From the NCBI GenBank assembly GCA_017536695.1, contig JAFXGX010000014.1, positions 1-61,496 on the forward strand: a stretch of 61,496 nucleotides of DNA. Direction: 5' to 3'. Shown piece by piece: positions 1 through 7,722 of this stretch; within the stretch, counting starts at the first letter, position 1, and each line of letters opens with the position of its first letter. Under the pieces are notes generated by a model. It searched no databases. It was given only the letters and a program-made list of their open reading frames with translations, and was not told the origin of the DNA. The DNA comes from Bacteroidaceae bacterium. GTDB taxonomy: Bacteria; Bacteroidota; Bacteroidia; Bacteroidales; Bacteroidaceae. The position numbers and the translations under genes were made by a program.

Positions 1-619
1 CGTGAATAGCGAGTTACCCCATTCCCTTATTTGCTGCGTTAAGACAACAACGGCAAGAATAAAACGACCGAGGGATGTTGCTTGCAACTCGTGAGCAAAG
101 TTTTATTCGACTTGTAAACTTTGTGCCGGGACCTTTTGCATGCTTTTCAGTCATGAAAAGTATGTGACAGAACGACAACAAAAAGAATATACAACAACAG
201 GTCAAGGGTAAGTCGTATTGAAGAACACAAGACTGATGTCTATCCCCATTTCTATGTCATCATAAGAAGCATCCCTCAACTTTTTACGTTGAGCCGTAAA
301 AAGAGAGCGTGGAGCCCACAAAACCCATTCCACGAACCAGGCACTAGCAAAGCCCCGCAAACAGGATGAGTAATGCGGAGCCCCACGCAGATATTATCAA
401 CATTCCAAGTGGGTTTTTTGCCTGCTTGCGGAATGAGAATATCTATCTAGTGCATCTACGCTACTTTGTTTTTGCTTTTTGGAAATTTGCTAGATTTCTG
501 TTAAAAAACAAAGCGTGTAAACGCCAAAAAATAAAATCAGCCTTATGTCTGTGCCACAAGACTATGTAAATATAGTTCAATAAGGAGCCTTTGTCAAGAG
601 GAAACTATGGATTTTTTTA
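1..619 (-). other. Noncoding left-end region, possible structured RNA
   Basis: No convincing protein-coding gene is seen here; the short ORFs have no recognisable product. Between about 265 and 400 several complementary segments lie close together: CTTTTTACG with CGTAAAAAG, CGTGGA with TCCACG, and CCGCA with TGCGG. This is what a multi-stem RNA would look like. A Bacteroidetes-like promoter at 567-598 points leftward into this region. It does not match the conserved cores of tmRNA or RNase P RNA as I know them. The RNA reading is inference; the region could also be the end of an element lying outside the window. Confidence 0.3.
567..598 (-). promoter_or_regulatory. Candidate promoter reading toward the left edge
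   Basis: On the minus strand CTTG (595-598) is followed after 20 bases by TATATTTA (567-574). This is one mismatch per box from the Bacteroidetes consensus TTTG-N19-21-TAnnTTTG. It would start a transcript near position 559 running into the region with several stem-loops. No ORF follows closely, which fits an RNA gene. Confidence 0.35.
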
Positions 620-656
620 TGAAAATAGTGGTTGCAGTCAAAAGACCGCAACCACT
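620..656 (-). terminator. Terminator after the beta-barrel gene
   Basis: AGTGGTTGC at 627-635 pairs with GCAACCACT at 648-656, with further pairing of GTC and GAC around an AAAA loop. Reading leftward the hairpin is followed by a mixed T/A tract. It lies just past the stop of the gene ending at 675 and closes the sigma-factor operon. Confidence 0.7.
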
Positions 657-674
657 CCTGAATACTTAATAATC

Positions 675-1820
675 TTATAGTCCTATTATTATACCTGCCG
701 ACATTGACTTGAACTCAGGGCCATAGTCCGTGTCCAGTGTATTCGTGGGGGAGTATTTGAAATAGAATTCTATCGGGTTAATGATTAGTCCTGCCTTGAA
801 ATCTACTGTCACTGGCTTCTGGTGTATGTTGCTGCTTGTCTCCTTGAATCCCTCTTTCTCCTTGCCGCTGCCGATAGTGTACCTTGTCTTTATCGATGCA
901 TGGGTGTTGAAATTGACTATCGGGCCGGCCTCTATTGCAACATGTCTGTTCAAGCCCTGACGGAGCATAAGTTCAAGCGTCATCGAGAATACCTTGACGC
1001 GCGAAAAGTTGATGTCTGCACCATCGGGGTAGGGGGCAACGGTCAGTTTGTTATCTTCCTTCATGAACCTGCGGTCTCCCTTCATGCGGTAGTTGCGCCA
1101 GTCGACGCCGAATCCCAAGGATAGGAATGTCCTGTTGAACGGTCTGTATTCCCAATTGAAGATTTTGTTCAGGATGAATTCCCATCCGGCATTGCCGAAC
1201 TCCACATCCATGCCCGGTGCCTGTGAGTGTGCCGAAACGAGTCCCATACCGAACTCAAGGTCACTCAGCAGGTTGAACGAGAAACGTGCATTCCGTCGGA
1301 GCGGTGTAGATTTGGTGTTGCGGCTGTTCTTGAAGGGTATATTGAAATCCCAACTTGAATCGGTACCCCTGTAGGCGGTCCATGTCGCATTGTCGCTTCC
1401 CTTCTGCCTTATTGAGAGAGTATAACCGTCATTCCCTCCCTTGGTTACAAGTATGCTGTTCTGCAGTGGGGCTTTTGCAAGTACAACTTTGTCTGCGTTC
1501 ACAAATAGTACACCCTTCTCAAAATCATTATCCTTGATTCCTGCCAGTGATATGCTTGACTCGGAGCTACCTTTTATAATGTGGGTTATCTTTATGTCGT
1601 AATCCTTTCCGCCATGTTCTTCCTTGCCTTTTACCTCAATAGTGAAACCGTAGTCGCATTCGGTTATCAAAACTTTTTCCGGCGAAGGAATCTCGAGGGT
1701 TGCCTTCCCGTTGCTCTTGGCATACAACTTCGCAAGAGTGTTGATGTCGCTTTTCCCTGTCTGTGCCTGGATGTTAAGTGCTCCGGCAAGCATCATCATT
1801 GTCAATAGAAATTTTTTCAT
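675..1820 (-). CDS. Outer-membrane beta-barrel protein of an ECF-sigma operon
   Basis: The protein has 381 residues. The start at 1820 is chosen because it opens a clean signal peptide (MKKFLLTMMMLAGALNIQAQ); a longer reading from 1868 would bury it. After a polar region of about 170 residues the protein has alternating hydrophobic/aromatic strands (for example FLSLGFGVDW and FSMTLELMLR) and ends in a hydrophobic strand, as expected of an outer-membrane barrel. It is the last gene downstream of an ECF sigma factor, an anti-sigma-like protein and a small secreted protein, so it is probably the envelope effector or sensor of that regulon. No enzymatic motif is seen. The barrel call is inference from pattern; the precise role is unknown. 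Confidence 0.65.
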   Translation of the reverse strand: MKKFLLTMMMLAGALNIQAQTGKSDINTLAKLYAKSNGKATLEIPSPEKVLITECDYGFTIEVKGKEEHGGKDYDIKITHIIKGSSESSISLAGIKDNDFEKGVLFVNADKVVLAKAPLQNSILVTKGGNDGYTLSIRQKGSDNATWTAYRGTDSSWDFNIPFKNSRNTKSTPLRRNARFSFNLLSDLEFGMGLVSAHSQAPGMDVEFGNAGWEFILNKIFNWEYRPFNRTFLSLGFGVDWRNYRMKGDRRFMKEDNKLTVAPYPDGADINFSRVKVFSMTLELMLRQGLNRHVAIEAGPIVNFNTHASIKTRYTIGSGKEKEGFKETSSNIHQKPVTVDFKAGLIINPIEFYFKYSPTNTLDTDYGPEFKSMSAGIIIGL

Positions 1821-1872
1821 GGTATATTCTGTTTTTGTTTGTTTCTGTAGTGTGATATCGCAAATCATCCTT

Positions 1873-2307
1873 TCATTTCTGGAACATCTTCTTAAGTTCG
1901 GTAAGGGTAGGGTATCCTTCCATGTAGACTATGGTGATTTCGCATGGCTCATCTTCGCGAAGTGAGCTGTTGCGGTAGAATATGTAGCGGTATTTCCCAT
2001 CCTTGTCAGGTTTGAACTGATAGAATCCGTAGTAGAGCTTTCCGTTGATGTAGCCGCACTCCTTGTCTATGGCTTTATCCTCGTTGCTCTCGATGACCTC
2101 TTCAATATATTTGAAATGTCTGCGGTCGCTTGTCGTAGCTGTGCTGAACAGCGTCAGCTTGTATGGTTTCAGACTGTTGCCCTCGGTGCACGAGGATTCC
2201 TGGTGTCTCATGCTCTTGCCGTTGAATATATGCGACGCTTCAACTCTCTGCGCTTGTGCTGCAAATGCGAATATGCATACCATTATTGCTGTTATAATCC
2301 GTTTCAT
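1873..2307 (-). CDS. Small secreted protein (DUF6108-like)
   Basis: This is a 144-residue protein with a clear signal peptide (MKRIITAIMVCIFAFAAQAQ), followed by about 120 mixed alpha/beta residues. Its ordering (HIFNGK near the start, NGKLYYGFY in the middle, YIFYRNSSLR and YMEGYPTLTELKKM near the end) resembles the Bacteroidales family I know as DUF6108. No catalytic motif is visible. It sits 11 bases after the anti-sigma-like gene and about 50 bases before the beta-barrel gene, so all four genes are probably one transcript. A periplasmic role in sensing or regulating envelope state is inferred from context only. Confidence 0.6.
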   Translation of the reverse strand: MKRIITAIMVCIFAFAAQAQRVEASHIFNGKSMRHQESSCTEGNSLKPYKLTLFSTATTSDRRHFKYIEEVIESNEDKAIDKECGYINGKLYYGFYQFKPDKDGKYRYIFYRNSSLREDEPCEITIVYMEGYPTLTELKKMFQK

Positions 2308-2318
2308 GTCGTTTGCGC

Positions 2319-2786
2319 TTAATTGTTTGCCAAATTGAACATTGCTTCCAGTTGCTCATCAATGGAGTTGCCTCTTGTAGTGTTTCCTATCATTGCCATT
2401 GTCTGTTGCATTTGTGCAAGGACAAACTCCTTGTCGGTGTATATCCTGCCGTTTATGTTTGCTATATACACATCCTTATCGGTGGGGGCTCCTGCATTGA
2501 ACATGAAGCCAGTGAATGCGACTATTGCTATGGCGGCAGCTGCTGCCGTCCAGCGTACGGCAAATCTTCTTGAAGCCGGTGTTTTTTCCCTTGCATGCTC
2601 CTTTTCGATGGCACGTGCTGTGGCAAGGTAGCCCATAACGGCCTTTACCTCATTGAACTCGGGGATGTCACTCTCCTCGGTGGCGAGGAATGCTGCGAGG
2701 GCTTTCTCCTCTTCGGCTGTAGCTGTAGCCTCGAAGTACTTTTCGGCAATTGCCAGCCATTGTTTTATATCTTTCTCCTTATTCAT
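2319..2786 (-). CDS. Single-pass membrane protein, putative anti-sigma factor
   Basis: The protein has 155 residues. A charged helical N-terminal half (residues 1-75) precedes one transmembrane segment at about 78-97 (WTAAAAAIAIVAFTGFMF), followed by a roughly 55-residue periplasmic tail. That is the layout of anti-sigma factors, although it lacks a zinc-binding HxxxCxxC motif. The start codon overlaps the sigma-factor stop by 8 bases, indicating translational coupling, as is usual for ECF sigma/anti-sigma pairs in Bacteroidales. Function is inferred from topology and position. Confidence 0.65.
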   Translation of the reverse strand: MNKEKDIKQWLAIAEKYFEATATAEEEKALAAFLATEESDIPEFNEVKAVMGYLATARAIEKEHAREKTPASRRFAVRWTAAAAAIAIVAFTGFMFNAGAPTDKDVYIANINGRIYTDKEFVLAQMQQTMAMIGNTTRGNSIDEQLEAMFNLANN

Positions 2787-3276
2787 CCTTTGCCTCCTTT
2801 CTGTAACACTCCCTTATCTTTTTTCTTGCTCTTGACAGGTTCATCCTTACTGCGCTCTCTGTCGATGACAGCCGTCCTGCAATCTCTTCAACAGTACGTC
2901 CCTCAATCTCTTTCAGATGTAGTATCTCTTTCTGTTGTGGTGTAAGTTCCTTATCTATTATCTTCTTTACTTCGTTGTATCTCTCCTCGTGTCCGTTGTC
3001 TCCGCCCTCTTCGTAACTGTCATGCTCTTCATCTATCGGCACTGTCTCGATCTTCCGCTTGCGTATGTTGTCTATGCATATATTACGCAGGGTGGTGGTG
3101 GCGAGCGCTTCGGCCTCGGCTTCGCTCTCAATCTTTTCCCGCCTCGGCCATAGCCTGCAGAAGGCATCCTGTAGGGCGTCGGCTGCGTCATCCTCGCTGG
3201 GTAGGATGTGCATAGCCATGCGCAGGAGTCTCTTGCGCAGAGCGGTAAATGTCGAAATCAGTACCTTGTCGCTCAT
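2779..3276 (-). CDS. RNA polymerase ECF-type sigma factor
   Basis: The protein has 165 residues, normal for sigma-70 ECF factors. Region 2 is visible at residues 10-75 (AADALQDAFCRLWPRR and ATTTLRNICIDNIRKRK), and region 4 at about 105-155 (LTPQQKEILHLKEIEGRTVEEIAGRL followed by a helix-turn-helix ending SAVRMNLSRARKKI). It would direct core RNA polymerase to a small envelope regulon, probably including its own four-gene operon. Upstream are a TATCTTTA box and a perfect 14-base palindrome. Its partner is the membrane protein encoded immediately downstream. Confidence 0.92.
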   Translation of the reverse strand: MSDKVLISTFTALRKRLLRMAMHILPSEDDAADALQDAFCRLWPRREKIESEAEAEALATTTLRNICIDNIRKRKIETVPIDEEHDSYEEGGDNGHEERYNEVKKIIDKELTPQQKEILHLKEIEGRTVEEIAGRLSSTESAVRMNLSRARKKIRECYRKEAKDE

Positions 3277-3304
3277 TTTTGTGTTCCGTTCTACTATGTA
3301 AACG

Positions 3305-3334
3305 TAAAGATATACAATTTGTAACAGCTGTTAC
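3305..3334 (-). promoter_or_regulatory. Sigma-operon promoter region with a 14-bp palindrome
   Basis: On the minus strand TATCTTTA at 3305-3312 resembles the Bacteroidetes -7 box. The perfect palindrome GTAACAGCTGTTAC at 3321-3334 lies where the -33 element would be, and no TTTG is present there. The palindrome may be an operator or part of an ECF-specific promoter used for autoregulation. Confidence 0.45.
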
Positions 3335-3390
3335 TTAATTTTTTTTGATGTTTCTTCTTTTTAAAATAGGTATTGACGGGTAAGCACATA

Positions 3391-3426
3391 AAAAAATAGG
3401 CAACCCGTTTGGGTTGCCTATTTTTT
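3391..3426. terminator. Strong bidirectional terminator
   Basis: AAAAAATAGGCAACCC and GGGTTGCCTATTTTTT form a 16-bp perfect stem around a GTTT loop, with A and T tracts on both sides. It lies 21 bases past the stop of the foldase gene (3447) and probably terminates it. Confidence 0.9.
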
Positions 3427-3446
3427 GTGGTTCTTTTGTGATGTGA

Positions 3447-5660
3447 TTAGAAGTGTACGTACACTCTGTTCTCCATCGGATAAATCTTGCCGAGAGCTTT
3501 CTCAACAGCTGTAACAATGTAGTTCCTGTTGTAGAGTGACTCAATCTGCTGCTTCTCGGCTGTTGCGTCGAATGTTCCGTTCTTTGCATCCTTTGATGCA
3601 ACCTCGATTACATATACGCCGTTAACGCCTTCGAATGGAGCGCTGGTCTCACCTGCGTTCATCTTTGAAGCGACAGCTGCGATGGCAACCTCATCCTGCA
3701 TTGTTGAAGATACGTTTGTAGGCTTCTTGAACTCTACCTTGTCAATGGTGTATGTAGAAATCTTTGAATTGTTCTTCAAGTCGTTGTAGCTCTTGTCCTT
3801 CATCTCTGCCATAGCCTGCTCCTTAGCCTTCTCGCTCTGAGCCATTCTCTTCGCGAAATCGCTTACGGTGCGGCCTGGAGACAACTCGCTTGTAAGAGGC
3901 TTGTAACCCTTCTCGTTGATGTTCTCAAGTGCTACAGCCATGAATACATCGTCGTTGCCGCACTTCTTGATGCTTGAAATCTGGCCGGGCTTTGTATCCT
4001 CATTGAAAATCCAGTCAATGAAATCGCTGGTCTTGCTTATGTTGGCAATGATGGCAGAACCTGTTGTCACGCCCTGCTGTGGAAGTATCCAATAAGCCTG
4101 TGACTCATCGTTTGCAACCTTCTCCTCGAGCTCGGCGAGTGTCTGGCAGCTACCTACGAACTTGCAGAACTTGTCATACTCCTCGTTGTATGTCTCGTTG
4201 CTGAATACCTTCTCGCGGCGGATTACGAATGTGTTGTATGCATCGACGCTGCCGTTCTTCTCGATAACCTGGAACAGGAGCTTGCCGTTGAAACCCTGAA
4301 CGTTGATGTCCGATGTAAGATACTGGCCTACAGGCGCATTGTAGATATCCTTCTGTGTATCGATGTCATCAACAAGACCGAACACCTCGTTCGCGTTGTC
4401 TGTGTTGATTGTCAAAGAGTCGAACTGTGCTCTGTAGTTGCTTGCAACAGCCTTGAAGTCAGCACCGTTGTTGAGCAGGTTAAGGAGACTGTCTGCAGCA
4501 ACGTTCAGGTCAACTGTTGTACCGTCTGCTGCAACCTCGCTTATTGTGATAGCGCGAATCATGAATGACTCGGGTACTGTAGCCTTCTCGACGTTCATGT
4601 ATACATCGTATGTGTTTATGAACTGGTCTCTGCTCACGGCAATTGTCTGGTCAACCGGACCGAGAACCTCGTTAACCTCCAGAGTATCGATAGCAGCGGC
4701 CACTGTCGGGTCAAGGAGTGCCTTTGGCAACAGGAAGTTGTTGTAGGGAACCATGCTGCGTGAGATGCGTGCAAGCTTCTGATACTTGTCATAACCGTTC
4801 CTGAGTGAATCGGCATACTTTGTCATGTCTGCCTTCAGGTTGGCAAGGTCCTTCTCGCTTGGAACAACCTGCTTTACGATATACTTGATGTCACGTGTCT
4901 CCACTTCGTTTGACAGATAGGGGTTGTTTGCCTTGTTCTCCTCGTAGCTCTTTGCAATCTCCTCCTCTGTAACCTCGATGTTGTCAATGTCCATTCTGTT
5001 GAATGGGTAGAGGGCAACGTTAAGGGTATAAGTGTTGTTGTTGAGGTCGAAGTTCTTCTGTGCTACTGCGGGGTTGGCGATTGTTGCCTCTGATGCAAGT
5101 GTGTTCACTTTCTTGCGGAGCATCTCAAGAACAACCTCTCTCTCAATGTACTTCCAGCTGTTGTAGAGTGCGTCTACGTTAGAGTCAATCATGCCGTTGA
5201 GCTTCTGCTCCTCATATACTTGGATGAGCTCTGCAAGGAACTGCATGTTGAAGTTACCGCCAGCGCGGAATGCGCTCTGTGGCTGTACTGATGTTCTTAC
5301 AAAGTCGCTCTTGCCGTTTGTGAGCACGAGGTTTACCTCCTCGGGAGTGATTGTTATGCCAAGCTCCTTTGCGTAGTTGTTGTAAAGTGCACTGTTTGAC
5401 AAAAGGTTCCAAACCATTACCTGACGGCTCTCCTCGGGAATCTCATAACCTGAAACCTTGCAGAAACAGTCAAGTTCGTTGTAAACCTGCTGATACTCCA
5501 TTGCATCAATCTCGCTGTCGCCGACTGTGCCGACTGAAGTGTCGATAGAGTGTGAGTCAAACAGCTTTACGGCATCGCCTGCAATGAAAGCAAACAATGC
5601 AAGACCCACAAAGATAACCAAGAGTGGGCCCATGTTGCGTAGTTTTTGTAATGTTGCCAT
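3447..5660 (-). CDS. ppiD: Membrane-anchored peptidyl-prolyl isomerase/foldase (PpiD/SurA type)
   Basis: The protein has 737 residues starting at MATLQKLRNM (5660); a longer frame upstream carries only low-complexity sequence and overlaps the promoter. One N-terminal transmembrane helix (about 11-30, GPLLVIFVGLALFAFIAGDA) anchors a large periplasmic part. A SurA-like N-terminal chaperone region covers roughly 35-280 and parvulin-like segments follow at about 340-470 and after. It would assist folding of secreted and outer-membrane proteins. It is the last gene of the envelope cluster but has its own -7 box and a terminator in front of it, so it is probably transcribed separately. The symbol is by analogy with enterobacterial PpiD. 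Confidence 0.8.
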   Translation of the reverse strand: MATLQKLRNMGPLLVIFVGLALFAFIAGDAVKLFDSHSIDTSVGTVGDSEIDAMEYQQVYNELDCFCKVSGYEIPEESRQVMVWNLLSNSALYNNYAKELGITITPEEVNLVLTNGKSDFVRTSVQPQSAFRAGGNFNMQFLAELIQVYEEQKLNGMIDSNVDALYNSWKYIEREVVLEMLRKKVNTLASEATIANPAVAQKNFDLNNNTYTLNVALYPFNRMDIDNIEVTEEEIAKSYEENKANNPYLSNEVETRDIKYIVKQVVPSEKDLANLKADMTKYADSLRNGYDKYQKLARISRSMVPYNNFLLPKALLDPTVAAAIDTLEVNEVLGPVDQTIAVSRDQFINTYDVYMNVEKATVPESFMIRAITISEVAADGTTVDLNVAADSLLNLLNNGADFKAVASNYRAQFDSLTINTDNANEVFGLVDDIDTQKDIYNAPVGQYLTSDINVQGFNGKLLFQVIEKNGSVDAYNTFVIRREKVFSNETYNEEYDKFCKFVGSCQTLAELEEKVANDESQAYWILPQQGVTTGSAIIANISKTSDFIDWIFNEDTKPGQISSIKKCGNDDVFMAVALENINEKGYKPLTSELSPGRTVSDFAKRMAQSEKAKEQAMAEMKDKSYNDLKNNSKISTYTIDKVEFKKPTNVSSTMQDEVAIAAVASKMNAGETSAPFEGVNGVYVIEVASKDAKNGTFDATAEKQQIESLYNRNYIVTAVEKALGKIYPMENRVYVHF

Positions 5661-5702
5661 AAATATTATTTTTTTTGTTTTGTTTTTTTGCATTAAACTT
5701 TG

Positions 5703-5710
5703 CAAAGTTA
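5703..5710 (-). promoter_or_regulatory. -7 box for the foldase gene
   Basis: On the minus strand TAACTTTG fits TAnnTTTG exactly and lies 42 bases before the chosen start at 5660. No good TTTG is found at the -33 distance. Confidence 0.5.
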
Positions 5711-5752
5711 GTAAAATGCTTTGGAATTATTGTAATAAATAATCAAAAAGTT

Positions 5753-5808
5753 GCAATAAATAATGGACAAAAAAGGCAGCGCAAAGGCCCTTTTTTGTCC
5801 ATTATTGC
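5753..5808 (-). terminator. Terminator after the CBS/CorC gene
   Basis: AATGGACAAAAAAGG pairs with CCTTTTTTGTCCATT across a loop of about a dozen bases, and the outer GCAATA/TATTGC bases extend the pairing. It lies between the stop of the CBS protein gene (5862) and the start of the foldase gene. Confidence 0.8.
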
Positions 5809-5861
5809 ATTATTTTCACAAATTGTTCTGTTTTTGTCCAGATACAGCTTCCGGCTACAGG

Positions 5862-7133
5862 TTATTTGGGTTCTCCTTTTACCGAGAGCTTGACCAGTTC
5901 AATCTTGGTGTTCCTCAGTTTTGTCGCCTGTATGCTGAATTTACCTATTTTTATCTTCTCGTTCAGCTGCGGGAAACGTTGCAGGTGTACAAGAATGAAA
6001 CCGCTGAGTGTCTGGTAGTCATCCGATTCGGGAATCTCAAGGTCGAACATCTCGTTAATGTGCTCTATCTCAAGTCTTCCCGACAGCAGATACTCGTTCT
6101 CCCCAAGCTCTTTCGCTATGAGATTCTGGTTGTCGTGCTCATCCTCAATCTCGCCGATAATCTCCTCGAGCAAGTCCTCGAGCGAGACTATTCCCGACGT
6201 GCCGCCGAATTCATCAACGACTACGGCGAGTGACTTCTTCTGTTGCATGAGCCTGCGCATCAGTTTCTCGGCCGACAGGGTCTCGGGTACATATGGCATC
6301 TTGCATATCTTCTGCTGCCAGTTCTTTCCCAGACGGAACAGTTCCGAGGAGTGTATGTAGCCGATGATGTTGTCAATGTTGTCCTTGAAGACCACCACTT
6401 TTGAGTGTCCCGATTCGGTAAATATCGATTTCAGTTCCTCGAGTGGCGTGTTTACCTCCACCGCATCAATCTCGGTACGTGGCACCAGGCAGTCTCTGAC
6501 CTTGATGCTCGAGAAATCCAGTGCATTCTGGAAAATCCTCACGTCATTGTCGATATCCTCTTTCTCATCGGCATTGTCAAGCGTTGACTGTATAAGGTTA
6601 TTCAGTTCAGTCTTCGTGAATGTGGTGTCGCGGACCTCATCCTTGATTCTGACATTGAAGATGCGCAGTAGAAGACACGAACAGAATGTCGTGAACTTTG
6701 AGAGCGGATAGAGTATGATGTATATGGGATAGATTATGAGGGCAAACCTCTTGAGCGAACTGTTCGGGTCAATCCTGAACAGCGCCTTAGGGACAAATTC
6801 GCCTGTAAAGATTATTACAATAGTGGAAATAACGGTCTCGAGCAACAGCCTTACCGATTCATTGCCTTGAAGTCCTGCCAGAATGGTGCTGTTCAGTATC
6901 CTTGCCATGAGAATACCATATATGACAAGCACGATATTGTTGCCGACAAGCAGTGTCGAGATGAAATTGTTGCTGTTCGAGTAGAACTTGTTTATGGCTG
7001 CTGATGTCAGCGAGGGCTCGCTGCGGTCAATGCCGTGAAGGAGCTTGTTCGATGACACGAATGCTATCTCCATACCCGAAAAGAGCGCAGAGAAAAGTAT
7101 TACGATTATGAGCAGTATTATGTTGGTTGTCAT
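5862..7133 (-). CDS. CNNM/CorC-type membrane protein with CBS domains (hemolysin family)
   Basis: The protein has 423 residues. Residues 1-190 form the DUF21/CNNM membrane domain with hydrophobic segments at about 3-22, 60-80, 90-115 and 130-155. A CBS pair follows (PRTEIDAVEV and later VVDEFGGTSGIVSLEDLLEE, the usual signature of this family), then a CorC/HlyC domain at about 340-415. Relatives are linked to magnesium/cobalt efflux, and in Bacteroidetes (GldE-like) to envelope functions. The start is 4 bases after the LptC stop, so the two are co-transcribed. Substrate is not predictable from sequence. Confidence 0.85.
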   Translation of the reverse strand: MTTNIILLIIVILFSALFSGMEIAFVSSNKLLHGIDRSEPSLTSAAINKFYSNSNNFISTLLVGNNIVLVIYGILMARILNSTILAGLQGNESVRLLLETVISTIVIIFTGEFVPKALFRIDPNSSLKRFALIIYPIYIILYPLSKFTTFCSCLLLRIFNVRIKDEVRDTTFTKTELNNLIQSTLDNADEKEDIDNDVRIFQNALDFSSIKVRDCLVPRTEIDAVEVNTPLEELKSIFTESGHSKVVVFKDNIDNIIGYIHSSELFRLGKNWQQKICKMPYVPETLSAEKLMRRLMQQKKSLAVVVDEFGGTSGIVSLEDLLEEIIGEIEDEHDNQNLIAKELGENEYLLSGRLEIEHINEMFDLEIPESDDYQTLSGFILVHLQRFPQLNEKIKIGKFSIQATKLRNTKIELVKLSVKGEPK

Positions 7134-7137
7134 CTTG

Positions 7138-7722
7138 TCACTCTTCTTTGATTGTATAAATACCCTTGGTGTTCTTTATTTCCCACTGTGTCATGTTCTG
7201 GTTCGATGAGAAGCCGATACCTTCGGTTGTCTGCTCCTCCTGTTCAATCTTTATGTACGCGTCGGAGTATATCTTCTCTTCCTCCTGGTTCCAGTACATG
7301 AGGTCGGTGTAGAAACGCTCGTTCTTGGGGTTCCTGATATCTACGTTGCCTATAAGTTTCCACAGCTTCTGCTCGCTGTAGTAGTAGGCTGTGTCGCACT
7401 TTATTGTCGCTTCCACGTTCATTTCGTAGTCATACTTCTCAAGGTACACGCCCTTCTCGAAGGCCCAGTAGGGTGGTTGCCTACGGTCGAATACGAGCCA
7501 CTCCTCGGCGTCAATCCTGTAGCTGATGCGGCCCGAGTCGCTTATTATAGTGCTTACACCATACGTGCTCATGACAGCCATAGAGTCGCGGTTCTCTATT
7601 ATCACGCTCTCCTCCTGTGCACTGTTGCATGAGGTCACGAAAATTGGTACAACAACCGCAAGTGCTACGGCTGTTGTACCAATAAACCTGATTATTCTAT
7701 TAACGGATCTTTGTGCTCTCAT
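7138..7722 (-). CDS. lptC: LPS export periplasmic protein LptC
   Basis: The protein has 194 residues. I prefer the ATG at 7722 over a GTG at 7734; both overlap the end of the TPR gene (stop at 7700). A hydrophobic N-terminal segment (about 12-30) ends in a lipobox-like TSC. The rest is beta-rich with the typical LptC order (GRISYRIDAEEWLVFD, then YWAFEKGVYLEKYD, IKCDTAYYYSEQKLWKLIGNVDI). In the Lpt bridge LptC receives lipopolysaccharide from LptB2FG and hands it to LptA. In Bacteroidales it commonly sits between a TPR gene and a CBS/CorC gene, as here. Confidence 0.85.
   Translation of the reverse strand: MRAQRSVNRIIRFIGTTAVALAVVVPIFVTSCNSAQEESVIIENRDSMAVMSTYGVSTIISDSGRISYRIDAEEWLVFDRRQPPYWAFEKGVYLEKYDYEMNVEATIKCDTAYYYSEQKLWKLIGNVDIRNPKNERFYTDLMYWNQEEEKIYSDAYIKIEQEEQTTEGIGFSSNQNMTQWEIKNTKGIYTIKEE

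Noticed and set aside
1-619. tmRNA, RNase P RNA or tRNA at the left end
   Set aside because: The conserved cores of these RNAs are not present on either strand.
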